From Jaapia argillacea MUCL 33604 (taxonomy: Eukaryota > Basidiomycota > Agaricomycetes > Jaapiales > Jaapiaceae), in assembly GCA_000697665.1 (NCBI GenBank), contig KL197711.1, forward strand, positions 1,298,761 through 1,362,760: a stretch of DNA of 64,000 nucleotides, read 5' to 3'. How positions within the stretch are numbered: position 1 is the stretch's first letter; each line of letters begins with the position of its first letter. The translations under genes were made by a program, and so were the position numbers. Under the pieces are notes generated by a model, which was given only the letters and a program-made list of their open reading frames with translations, did not search any database and was not told the origin of the DNA. Positions 9,624 to 20,694 of the stretch are shown piece after piece.

Positions 9624-12600
9624 TTAGCTCCCAACCATGGTCATGCCGTCCCCGCTGGACGTAGCATCCCTATCATCATCTAATCTGATGGAACGAAAAA
9701 AACCGCAGTTCAGCGACTTCGCCTGAGAAACCAATCTCCCTACAAATGACACTCACAAATAATTTCTCTCAATCTCAGACAAGATCGACAGGAAATCCCC
9801 TATAATCCCATGCCAAGCCCATCGTCAGCGACCATCTCAACAAACAAGACAGGATGAGGGACATGTGAGATGGACGTACAAAGATACGCGTGAGCACGGG
9901 CTGCGGACGCAGGTGCAGTCTCCGCCTTTCGCACAGCGTCGAGCAGCGTGGACGCAACAAATCGTACCTTGTGTACCTGAGAAAACGGCAACAACAATCG
10001 CCCGCCGTCAGTCATCATCGTCACGCTGCCAAGCCGTACAATAAAAGAATTAAAACTCACGAGCGAAGGGCCGTTGGTAGCGATCGATTGGATGGGAATG
10101 CTGTGGGGTAGAAGGGAACAAAACGTCAGCGGCGTATTCCGCGACAGCGAGTGAAACCCAGCGACTTACCTATGCAAGATGTTCAGAAGTTCACTTGCGA
10201 CAGCTTCCTTATCCTCCGCTGCCCGTACTTCATCGACTGTCCCTTGCAATGACGTGATGAGTTCATCACGGTACTGCTCAATCACAAACCGGACCAATTG
10301 CTAAAACCATCCGTCGTGGCATCAGCAAGTGTGAACGACAAGTACGCCAAGGAAAGGCGGCAGCCGCTAAAGAAAGCTTCGGACATACCTGAGTAACATA
10401 CAAGTTACTCTGCATCACCAAGAATGGATTCAAAGCATTCGCCCTCGATGCAGTCGGATTATCGAAAAAGTCCTTAACCTCCGCAAACGTAGCTTGTCTA
10501 AAGCCCGCGCCTCCATACTCACTAGGCAACTGACTCTGGGGATGAGCCCTCTTCAGCTGGAGGGGCTCAGGCGCGTGCATCAGCGCACTGATGATCCTCG
10601 CATGAAGTGTCTGGACTTCCTCTAGGCGGGCAGTAGCAAACTGTCCCTGAGGAGGTGACCGTTTGTCAACCCGGATCCGAACGAGGATCTCGCCGAGCAA
10701 CGCAAAGATACGGGAGATGTAGTTGAGTCCGGAGACGATAGCGGTTTTGCCGTGGGGCTGAGGAAGGTAGGCGCTGGGCGTGATGCTGAGGGGGAGGGAA
10801 AGGAAAGGGAAAAATCGGGGTAAGTCAGGTTGATCTTCGGTTAGGAAAGAAGAAAGAAAGTGAGTGGGGAGTGTTTACGCACTATTCGTCATCTAGCTCT
10901 TTAGGGAAATGTACCGTACAGTCTTCATCTCGCAGACTGATTGGTCGGCCGAGCAAGATCGACATGGACTTGTCCGCTAGATCATTCCAAAACAAGAAAG
11001 CCACATAAATTTCCGTAAAAGCAAAAGTGCCGAGAGTGGGGGAAAGGTAGCAGGAAGATCGGAAACAAGGATCGTGCAATAAGATCGGAAGGAAGATAGT
11101 GTAATAGGATGGGCAGATGGACAGCTTACCTCCGAAGAGTAACCAGAAAGTCCGTCTTCGTACCTCGCATTCGATGGGGTCAAGACCTTCATACGAAGCT
11201 TCTTCATGCATCCGAAGAGTAACCGCAATATGTGCTGCTTCGCCAAACGCCGCATGCTGTGTGGCGTCGTGACCTTCACAAAAGTGGTAGATGCAATCAC
11301 TAGTGGGAGGTAAGCGGCGGTGTCAGTCGCGGGTACGCTCGACCCCAGATGCGGGGTAGGGAAACGAGGGGACTCACAAATAACGAATGACGACGTGGAT
11401 AGAAGTCGGAGGGTCGTATGAAGCGACGGTAATATGCCGACTCGCTTCATGGCAATTCTGTGCCAGTTTGCGAACAGCCGACCGTTCCATTGGCACGTAG
11501 GACCTCGGAACTTGGACGAGGGTCGATGCAACAGTCGACATGACAAGTGCAAAGAACAAGGGATCCCTCTCCTCCCTCCTTGCATGCAAATCTGCCATAA
11601 AGCTTGGCTTGTGCACGCAAGGCGTCAAGGGGTAAACAAAATCGAAAAACAGCGCGATAATGAGCGAGATTGTATCTCGTGGTGCGACGTCTTCCAATCG
11701 GTGAGGTCGGTAATAGTAAGATAGGGGTGGGATGACTGATGGTGGTGGGATGGGTGTGGGCTGGTGTTGTTTGAAAGACCAGTTGTACAAGGGGTATGTA
11801 CTGGACGATTCAGCAGGGGAATATGGTGGGATTTCGTCGTTGATAGGCGAGCGTGAAGGGTTGTAGCCAGGCGAACCCAACGAGACCAAGTACTGTGGAT
11901 GGAAGGTATCGGCAGCGATTGGATATCGTGAAGGAGGTAGAGCACCGGACGGCATGGCGGCCACTGATGAATCCAAAAAGGATGGTGAAGCTACACCTTG
12001 AATTTTCGGAGTGGCAAGGGAAGACTGGGAGGGGCTCAATGAAGCAGAGATTGGGGAAGTAGGCTTGATGTCGTCTGCTCTGCCATTTTCTTGCTTTCCG
12101 TTGGCTGCTGCTGCGGCCGCTTCTTGGAGACGACGGAGATAGCTTGTGCGAGGTGTTCACTGGGTGAACCTTGATACTGCAAGACAGACAACTCACAGGT
12201 TTGGGGGGCCTCGCTTCTTTGGCTGATACTCGTATGTGCATGGTATACCGAGGGCGACGCAATGCTTGCATGGCTGTGACTGATCCTCTGGATTCTCTCT
12301 GGCACATCTGACCTTTCTTGCGCGACAAGCATCGCAACCTGATGAATACGTCAGAACGATGAGTGTGATGGCTGTAACTGGAACTGACTCTGAGATTGAC
12401 GCCTGCGAAAGGAGAGAAGTAGGTCAGCGCTGGACAATTACAAGGGAAAACGAAGAATAACATGGGACTCAAATGAGGGTCAATAGTGGAGACGATCAAT
12501 GGTGGAACAGAGGGAGTCCTTCAGACTTTGTTGTGAGGAGAAAGAGGGAAAGAGAGAGAGCGGGGATTCGTCGGAGATTGATGATATATTGGGCACGCAC

Positions 12601-12704
12601 TTTCTCTTCACCTTGCTCTTTTCGGCGATGGGTTCCTTGCAGCTGGCGTCGTCGGATGACGGCGTTCCAGAGTCCGAGTCTTTCTTCGACCTCGCTACGG
12701 GCAT
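9624..12704 (-). CDS. Zn2Cys6 fungal transcription factor with fungal-specific TF domain
   Basis: Nuclear regulator. Start ATG at 12704 (MPVARSKKDSDSGT). A short first exon and two small exons lead to the binuclear zinc cluster at about 12330-12235: CDACRARKVRC followed by CKHCVALGIPC, spacing C-x2-C-x6-C-x11-C-x2-C-x6-C. The linker PKKRGPPN and YLRRLQEAAAAANG are next, then a Ser/Pro-rich region. The middle homology domain begins near 11740 (PHRLEDVAPRDTISLIIALF, VHKPSFMADLHARREERDP). It continues through RTFWLLFGG, SILLGRPISLRDEDC and ALNPFLVMQSNLYVTQ. The C-terminus (LDDDRDATSSGDGM) stops at 9624-9626. Targets are unknown; the PKKRGPPN linker is shared by several carbon-metabolism regulators, which is only a hint. 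Confidence 0.88.
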
Positions 12705-13603
12705 CGTGGGGAGTGGGGGTGGGGTAGACCGGGGGGGCAGATGCGGGGAAGCGAGCACACAAATGCAGGGTGAACAGCTAACAACGAGGGGGAAGCACAG
12801 TGGGAATCTCTTTCTCCGTCCACTATCCGACTACTTGGAATATAACAGGCTCTGTTTTCTCGTGTTATTGGCACTTACAAGTTCCGTGCTACGACCGATG
12901 TCTGTTTGTTCTCGACGCAGAGATTTATGATCACTTCCAATCAGGATTCTTGCCTGGAAAACTGGATACAACGCATATGCATCCGAGGGTTCTTTCGCCG
13001 GCTCACGCTCACCACCTGTCACGAGTCCCATCGCAAATTCCCTCCAATCTCTTTCGTCCACAATCTGGTCCAATCTTGCAATTCATCGCTGCCTCCGATC
13101 GGCTATTACCCGGATTTACCCCCGCTACCCCGCATTCCTCTTGGCACGTTGCCCATGCTTCGAATATCCTTCTCGAGTTCATTTCGACTTGACAGAAAAT
13201 TGATCACTCTCTAATTTCCCTTGTCGTCACGATCTACACAATCTGCCTTCCGGCCCCGAGCAATCCTACTTCATATCTAGCCCCTCCGATCCCGTGGCCA
13301 CATTTTTGTTACATCCTTTCATCCACCCAAACTGCTGTCAGACCCGCAAGCTCGGCGACGAACCACCCCCCTCCCCTGGCAAGCGCCATCATCCCTCCAA
13401 AAGTAGGCCTGACAACCTGAGATCTTCCATTGCATCCGGACAAGGCCACGCCCCCAAACCTACAATACCACCGATTACATCGCAAGGATACTCACCCTCA
13501 ACCTCAAACCAACTTCGTGGTTCCGATTTGGTAGATCCGAGTCCGATGACAGAAAATGGCTCAGGGCGGAACCTGTAGCACTCGTTTGACATTATACGGG
13601 GGT
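12705..13603. other. Intergenic: long 5' region of the Zn2Cys6 factor
   Basis: About 900 bp without a convincing gene. Open frames of 80-140 codons overlap on both strands, have no known motif and look like chance. Both neighbours are on the minus strand, so this is the upstream region of the transcription factor. An unusually long leader or upstream open frames are possible. Confidence 0.55.
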
Positions 13604-16126
13604 TTATTCTGTAGTAGTCGTCGGTTCTTGTCTACGTCGCGTGTCCAGCTGAGCAAGCATAGTCCACGCCTTGACTTCGTCCACCTTCCCCTGTTTCTGA
13701 TGCGCTCGGATCCGTTTGGCGATCTTAACTCGCAAACTGAGATGCTCGAGATCCCACCATTCGGCTTTGCCGCGGAGGAGCAAACGCCAGAACCTGTATG
13801 CCAAGAGGGGTTCATCCGCTCGCAACGATGCCGTCACGCAAAACTTGCCCAGGTTAGGCGCAGCGAGGTTATCCAAGTGTCTCAACGTAGAGAGAATTTC
13901 GAGCGAGCGGGTCAAATTCGTTCGCAGGGTGGGGATGTCGTCCAGTTCCGCCATGATACTGCCTCGAATGACCGCTGTCAATCCTTTCGGCGTCAAACTC
14001 CCCACTTCGCGTGAAGTGTGGATCAACCAACAAACAAGTCGAACGTCGCACTGCTGGACAGCGTGATGGAGCACAGTGCCAAACGTTACCCCATCCGGCT
14101 GCAACCCCTTCCCAATCATTTCCCTAATCATATTCGCAGCAGCCGTCGCATCATACTCTGCCAACGCACTCAGCGCAACGTTAACGTCGTACAAGTCCGG
14201 TATCTCCCGGCGATCCCACAACACCTTCAGCACATCGCACCCGGCAGCAATATTTCGTTGCATAAAGTAGGCCCTAGCTATCGAGGTCAGGGCGCGATGA
14301 GGGGCGTGGACCAGTGGTTCAAGTGTTTCCCGAAATTCAGCCACAACTCGCGCGGAAAACGCTGTAAAGTCGGTCAAACGGTCGACTTCGACATCGAGGT
14401 TCCTAGGGCTTCCTTCCGATTCTTCTTCTCCGGATCCGGTGGGCGACGGTTGTGATTGAGGTTCCACCTCCACGGCAGGAGGCCATGTCGACTGAGGATC
14501 CCCCCCTTCGGCCGAAGGGGATGAACGTGCCTCTTTCACAATGCCCTCCTGTCTGGTGATCATACTGGAAAAAAGGCTGACCATCCTCAACATCGCCGCA
14601 GAACTCCCAACAACCTTGTACCTATCCGGGCCTGTCGAGTACTTCTCCCAAATAGCTCGTGCTTGCGTAGCAAATCCAGCGGAAGCTACCAACGCAATGA
14701 AAGATCCTCGTTCATTAATCGGGATTGCCACATTCGACTCGACGACCTGGGTAGCAAGGACACGGGCAAGATGCATATTCTTGCTATGCTGCACGAGGTG
14801 CTCCATTAGCCACGTCAAGGTCTTCCCCTTGGGCGGTGGGTATTGGTGTCGCGAACGGACTGTAGGGTTGACTGTTTGAGCGTAGACCAGTTCTGCCCGC
14901 ATTGGGTCTCTGATCTGGCGAGCTTGGTCGTAAAATAGAGAGATGGTGGTAACGGGGATAGGTGTTTCAGGCGATCGTAGCAATAGTCTTCGAATGAGAC
15001 TTTCGGATGCGATCAGTCGATCGGTCTTGGTGGAATGGATGAGATGTTCCAGAGTTTGGAGAGTCAGTTCGGCAAAGTGCGCATCGAAAGGTTTAGACTC
15101 TTCAGTGTTGAGGGCGTCGTTGAGAAAACGGTATGCTCTGGAATACCACTGCCATTGGAGGCATGATTTGATGAGAGCTGAGAGAATGATCGCTCCAAAC
15201 CTGTCCGACACTAGGTTTGGGCTGTCCAGAGCGTCCGAAGATACATTGTTTGTATCAACAAGGACTTGAAAAATGTGCAGAGCTTCCTCGTTTCGTCCCG
15301 CTCGTGTGTAGAGCTGGATGAAGCAGAATAGCTGGAATATGATGCGAGGCATGGTGTCGGACGCCGCGCCGGGCGGAGGGGAACGGAGGAATTTGGTGAG
15401 GAGAGTGGAGAGGTCGTGGATGGAGGAGAAGGCTTCTGGAGAATCGAGTGAAGGGGGATTGGAGAGCACCGCATCGGCGATGCGTGTTAGGGCGTCTGGG
15501 GAGAGCGTCGAGATGGATCCAATAGATGTGACGGTGTCGTGCAAGAATATTACTCTCCTGTCGGAGAGGAGACTACGATGGTTGGCAATGGTGAGGAACT
15601 CGTTGATTAGGAAACACTTCTCTTCGGGGCTGCCCTCAAAGATATCCACAATGTCTGCTGCAAGATCATCCAAGACTGATAATAGTTTAGCCCTGGACGC
15701 CTTGAAAGCGACTTCGAGAATGGCACTTGAGTCCATTGTGGCAACCAGCGATCTGTCGTGCTCCCGGATCGACGTGTATGTGTACACGACGTCGGCCTTT
15801 GCAGGTGGTCTCCTCTTCTCCACTTTCTCCTTCCTCGCACCCATTCCCTGGCCAGGGTTGGCGCCACCGTTGAGTTTGGGCAGGTCACGTCTCCGTTCAT
15901 GTAGGGTTCGTTCCACTCGGATAGCTTCCATGTGCAACTCCACCTCCGACTTCTCGCCATTCTGGTCTGTCGGTTTCGCGACGAGTGGTGGTAACTGGAC
16001 TTTGTCATTTTTCCAGCGTATCTTGAGAGAACTAGATCGAGTCGACAGTAATTTCCGAAGGACAAGTGAGGATGGATGGTGGGTCGAGCACTTGACGCGG
16101 AAGAGTTGAGTGCGACAAAGTGACAT
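13604..16126 (-). CDS. Mitochondrial pentatricopeptide-repeat-like protein
   Basis: Single-exon frame of 840 codons starting MSLCRTQLFRVKC. The first ~40 residues are rich in Arg, Ser and Leu with no acidic residues, as in a mitochondrial targeting peptide. The body is predicted to be helical. In the C-terminal third it contains PPR-like units such as AAGCDVLKVLWDRREIPDLY and NMIREMIGKGLQPDGVTFGT. Such proteins usually bind organellar RNA and act in mitochondrial RNA processing or translation. A Glu/Ser-rich insert (PSPTGSGEEESEGSP) splits the helical part. I cannot match it to a named factor; the repeats are divergent, so the family call is moderate. Confidence 0.75.
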   Translation of the reverse strand: MSLCRTQLFRVKCSTHHPSSLVLRKLLSTRSSSLKIRWKNDKVQLPPLVAKPTDQNGEKSEVELHMEAIRVERTLHERRRDLPKLNGGANPGQGMGARKEKVEKRRPPAKADVVYTYTSIREHDRSLVATMDSSAILEVAFKASRAKLLSVLDDLAADIVDIFEGSPEEKCFLINEFLTIANHRSLLSDRRVIFLHDTVTSIGSISTLSPDALTRIADAVLSNPPSLDSPEAFSSIHDLSTLLTKFLRSPPPGAASDTMPRIIFQLFCFIQLYTRAGRNEEALHIFQVLVDTNNVSSDALDSPNLVSDRFGAIILSALIKSCLQWQWYSRAYRFLNDALNTEESKPFDAHFAELTLQTLEHLIHSTKTDRLIASESLIRRLLLRSPETPIPVTTISLFYDQARQIRDPMRAELVYAQTVNPTVRSRHQYPPPKGKTLTWLMEHLVQHSKNMHLARVLATQVVESNVAIPINERGSFIALVASAGFATQARAIWEKYSTGPDRYKVVGSSAAMLRMVSLFSSMITRQEGIVKEARSSPSAEGGDPQSTWPPAVEVEPQSQPSPTGSGEEESEGSPRNLDVEVDRLTDFTAFSARVVAEFRETLEPLVHAPHRALTSIARAYFMQRNIAAGCDVLKVLWDRREIPDLYDVNVALSALAEYDATAAANMIREMIGKGLQPDGVTFGTVLHHAVQQCDVRLVCWLIHTSREVGSLTPKGLTAVIRGSIMAELDDIPTLRTNLTRSLEILSTLRHLDNLAAPNLGKFCVTASLRADEPLLAYRFWRLLLRGKAEWWDLEHLSLRVKIAKRIRAHQKQGKVDEVKAWTMLAQLDTRRRQEPTTTTE

Positions 16127-18184
16127 AAGTCAGCTGCTCGACGTTCAGCACTGTACGCGTTTCTATCAACTGTAGAATTCGACTCACCGCATGCCGCAGT
16201 TGTTTGTTTGAATATGCCCACTAACCACCGCAAGGACCGTCACTGTGATGAAGACACCAATTCTGTGTCAGTTCAGGTTGCCGGGTGTCGCGTACTTGGT
16301 CAAATTTTGGCGGGTGCCATTAGCAAACACGTGGCAACAAACCCTGTTGCTTCCGCGCCGTGATGGGTTGCATTGAGGCTTTTGAACTTCGTTTTGAACG
16401 CAAACTCTACACTAAGATTGGATGCTTGGATCTATGCTGCATCTCGGTGTTTACGATCTGGCGGCACCCCCTGGGCTTACTTTCGTACCAAAACTGGAAT
16501 TCTGACAGCTCTACCTGGATGTGTGACATCCGAGTCCGACAAAATGGTACCTCCCAACGGATCCAACCACTTCACCTTCGAAAGTGGGTCTGGCGGTACC
16601 GACAATACGAAATGGACGAGACTGAATAACAACCTGGACCGACCTGAAACTATATCTGCCGGCCAAAGTCTTCTCACAAATGGCACACTTGCCATGGACG
16701 CTGTTTGCCAAAATGTAGACCAGCTTCGATTTTGACATCACATGGCTCTTTACCCTCTCTTGTGTCGCTGAAGATCGCGGCTGATCATCGGGGCCGTCTT
16801 CTTTTCAACCGGAATCCCACCCGTCCTCAATGGTCATCGGCTGCAATCTATCCTCGCCGGAAGATCTTTTGTTGTTCGTACCTGTATGAAAAGGAGTCCT
16901 TGATGTCTTTGCGCAGGATTGGCATCGATGGAGCCTTCTCCCTCCGCTGTATATGCGCCCCCGGATCTGTTGTGCTCCTGGGCAGGCACTTAATTATGGC
17001 CAACCACCGCCTGTCATACCTCCCAGGTCTGATTGGGTTCGCCCGAAATCTAAATCTTTGGGATAAATTTACCAGCTACTGCGAGGGGTCTGGCACAGGC
17101 CAGAAAATTGCACTGCAGCATGTTATCGCCGCAAGTTTTCTTGACCCGCCCCCTTCTCTCGAGTTTTTCTTTTTGAAATCGCCCCCCCACGAAACCGTAT
17201 GTCCCTTCCGCGGCTGAGGAAAAATTGTCTTGGAATTATCTTCTTTTCGTGTCACAAGGAAAGCTGTTGCACCGACCCAAAGAAGGCGGATCATACTCGG
17301 CACTCAGATCGATTCATCTCCCTCGAAGCCGCCAAGAATCTCGAACATCCTGTGGAATTCCTCACTCTTTGTCGTGCCTTGAGGACCTCATCGTACTTTA
17401 TTTTGACGACCGCTTCCTGAAATGGGTGTCTTGGAGCTGGGAAGAGGTTCTTCTCACTGGGATTCCTCGGATTGTTATCGGGGTGCATTCCTCTGTATTT
17501 CTGGTGTGCGGGAGAGACACTTTGTCTCACGTCTTACAATGATGCTGCTGAACACCTTTTGAGGTCATCGTACAGCAGTTGTTATATTACTTGCATCATG
17601 CCGTCGGTGCAACCAATTTAACTGCCCGAGCTTGTTCGTTAAACATGCAATCCTTTCGGAGAAGCTGAAAGGCCATATGGCTCTGATTAGAGTGATGGAT
17701 GTGTGGCAATAGAACACAGTTCCACTGGTTAACGAACCCATAAAGGGGCTGGCAGAACTTCGTCGCGATCATAGCTTGTGGTGGAGAAGTTAGGATCGTG
17801 ATCTGCTATATGCATACAGCGTCGGGTTCGCGAAGCGCGACCTCCGCACTCTTGTGTGAACTTGAGGCTTTTCTGCACCGCAAGCTGTTCAAAGGAAATC
17901 CAATACGACTGCAGAACGTTTGGCTGATAATCGGAAAATTTTGCCCCACCCTTCTAAGTTCTTGTCGGTCGTTCTTAAACGGTTGCCTATTCAGGACCGT
18001 CAAGGATACACGTGGGCGACATTTCATGTTGAACTGCAACTGTGCATAACCCAAGTCTTGGTCTTGTTACCGCAGATTCCACCGTGCTCAAAGCTATCGG
18101 TGCTCCTTTCTGCTTTGCACATCAGGACTAGTCTTAGGACATTTCCGATCGCTCTTGTCGCGAACTTGTTGAGATCGTTTCGAC
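16127..18184. other. Gene-poor 2 kb between the PPR gene and GRASP
   Basis: No recognisable protein. The longest frames (for example 16705-17217 plus and 17225-17542 plus) have no motif, no plausible splice continuation and rare-looking composition. The segment contains C-rich runs near 17140-17190. It separates two divergent genes, so it contains both promoters, but it is far longer than the other divergent spacers here. It may hold a non-coding RNA or an old decayed gene. Confidence 0.5.
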
Positions 18185-19833
18185 ATGGGGGCCGGCCAAT
18201 CCACATCATCACAAGCCCATCCTCCTTCGAAAGCTCTCCATGTTCTTCGAGTCACTCCAGCTTCACCTGCATCACAAACAGATATCGAGGCATTCTTTGA
18301 CTTTGTCGTCGGATTCGAGGGCGCTTCTCTCTCTTCACACAAGTCGATTGACGCCGCGGAGCTGGAACGCATTGTAGAGGCCCACGAGGATCGAGTGCTC
18401 AACTTGTTGGTTTGGAATAGCAAGAATAGCGAAACTCGAGGCGAGATCTTGTTTCTTTTTCGAAACCGCTTTGACTCTGACATAGCTGCCAACTCGTAGT
18501 TGTGCCTATCGTTCCTTCGCGGGCATGGGCCTTGCCTAATCCCGACGCCTCAAGCCCAAACACGAAACCGTCCCTTTTAGGACTCAGCATGCGCATGTGC
18601 GAGCCGGAACTCTCTCTTGATAATGTTTGGCACGTCCTGGATGTCCTTGAAGGAAGTCCTGCAGAAAGTGCCGGCTTGGTACCATACGGTGACTGGATCG
18701 TCGGATGGTCAGGAGGTGTGCTAAGCGCGGAACATGACTTCTATGATATCGTGGAGGGTGTGAGTACATGCTATTGTCGGCATTTTGCTTTTCCTGATGA
18801 GTATTTCTGGCCAGCATATCGATAAACCTTTGCGTGTATATGTGTACTCGCACGACTTTGAGTATGTCGCATCATCCCACTTCTTCATTATTAGCTAACT
18901 CACTTGTCTTGGCAGTACCATCCGGGAGGTGGTTCTTGTCCCCAATCGCCAATGGGGTGGGGAGGGACTGTTGGGCTGCGTCTTCGGGTCCGTTTCATTC
19001 TCCCTCATCGTTTGTTTCTATCTTTGACAGAAACCCAGATTCGGACTCCTACATCGTATACCCGCACAACCTTCGGACCGCGAGCCAGGCTCGACGCCCC
19101 CGGAGCTACAGCAAGGTTCTGATGAATTCGAAGAACAAGAACTATTTGTTCCCGCTGATGTGTCCGGGCCTTATCAAGGCCACCAAAACGAATCGGCGGA
19201 GGAACCAATTCATCGAGGGAATGAGCAATGGAGGAGGGATTCCTTCGAGACCCCAATTTCACATAATCACTCGCACAACGAAAAACCACATATGCACTCC
19301 GACCATTACGGGTCATCTGGTAGCGCTCACCAAGAGCAATGGCCCCAGAGCTATTCAAGCTACCCTGAAGTGGCTTCGGAATCTGCTTATGACCAAGGAC
19401 ATTCTCATCACGACCATGATGGCCATGACAATAGTCATCATATTCACGTACCCCGGCGAGCGGTCCCACCACAAAACCCATCAATACGCGCCGACCGTAG
19501 CTCGACGCCGACGCCGACGCGTTCGCGCGGCCCTTTCAGTAACGGTGATTCGTCACTGCCATCGTAACATCTCCATACCACTCAACATTACCCAATCTCC
19601 GTTAAGGCACCGGTTCTGGCCTCACCTATAATTTACGGTCATCGAGTCCATCTCTGGGATCGAGATCAGCCCTTGGCGCTAGCGTTAGAGCAGCATATGG
19701 AGGGCGACAACCGTCTCGCCCAACATCTGACGAAGGGGATAATCGTGACCGTGATCAAGAGAAAGATGTTTATGGGGAGATGGGAGATGATTTAGAGACG
19801 GCCTCACAAGACAGTCTCACCAGTGTCGACTGA
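18185..19833 (+). CDS. GRASP: GRASP (Golgi reassembly-stacking protein) homologue
   Basis: Peripheral Golgi/secretory protein involved in Golgi organisation and unconventional secretion. Exons: 18185-18440, 18500-18759, 18815-18861, 18916-18987, 19039-19538, 19607-19833 (sum 1362 nt, 453 residues). It starts MGAGQS, an N-myristoylation signal. Two PDZ-type GRASP repeats follow: HVLRVTPASPASQTDIEAFF...VLNLLVWNSKN, then PSLLGLSMRMCEPE, HVLDVLEGSPAESAGLVPYG, HIDKPLRVYVYSHDFD and NRQWGGEGLLGCVFGFGLLHRIP. The rest is disordered, with a His-rich segment around 19250-19450, and ends DSLTSVD. The first intron appears to use a GC donor (CGAG|GCGAGA); no GT donor keeps the frame. Confidence 0.93.
18441..18499 (+). 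other. Candidate GC-AG intron in GRASP
   Basis: 59-nt intron with donor CGAG|GCGAGA, branch-like CTCTGAC and acceptor CGTAG. Removing it joins the conserved VWNSKNSETR block to VVPIVPSRAW in frame and restores total divisibility by three. Confidence 0.7.
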
Positions 19834-20694
19834 CAAGATTTTCTTGGGAATCTGTATCTTGGTACTATTAATCACGGCTCATCATTTTCTTTTTGGGAGT
19901 TAAAGTCCCTCAGCATGGCACTCTTGCTCACAGCCGGGCCTTGCCCCTCGCAAGGCAACAGTTGGTCGTTTCTAAGGTTCTACGAAAGTGCCCACCTGGC
20001 GGGCCGCTGGCTTCCGATTGTCCGCCTTTCTTCTCATGCGCAAGTTCCCGCCACCCAACGTTGGTGGTGAACGAAACACGCATCTTTCCGCAGTCCCTGG
20101 AATATTCTCGGGGTCGCGGAGATACACTCATGTGGAACTTGATTCTTAAGGTGCGAGCCATCATTGCCCCAGGCTCGCTGACGGTTCCAGCGACAGCGAC
20201 GGACCCATGGGATTGGTGTGTTCTATTCCGTGGGATGCCAAGACGAATTGGCCTCGCCAGTAGGCAAGACGTCGTCGGGTTCGGTATCAGAAGTGTGATC
20301 CAACTCTGTTTCTTCTGCTGGTACAATCGATTGATTTCCTTTGAGAGATGTCACCGCCCATTTCGTAGCCTCGAGGGGTGACTCCCTCGTGATTCCGCCC
20401 TCAGGATACTTCTTCACCGGTGGTGTTCTAAAGAAAGGTTGAACCCTGCGGCGAAGTTGAGACCAGGACTCGAATTTCTCTCGCCCCTCGGTGAAGCACA
20501 GCCTGGTTCAAAAATGAACACTATTACCCTGCAGATCGTGGTGAGATGACGCGGACAAAGGGGTCTCCCGTTCGTGAGTATAACCAATAAACAGTTGTAT
20601 TCGTAGTTAATTACATTCAAACAGCAATTTAGCCTCCCCTCTCCACGAATATCGATACAACGTCAGGAACGTATTTTTACAGCTACTTCATCAA
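19834..20694. other. Intergenic between convergent GRASP and secreted-protein genes
   Basis: About 860 bp with open frames on both strands, none supported. A minus-strand frame at 20223-20417 (PEGGITRESPLEATKWAVT) is protein-like in composition, but I could not join it to exons with a start. It may be a relic or an unrecognised small gene. Confidence 0.45.

Noticed and set aside
12831-13578. Overlapping open frames of 70-140 codons on both strands
   Set aside because: No motif, no plausible splice partners and mutual overlap; they lie in the upstream region of the transcription factor.
15318-16109. 263-codon plus-strand frame opposite the PPR gene
   Set aside because: It is the antisense shadow of the PPR-like coding sequence, which has a targeting peptide and repeat motifs.
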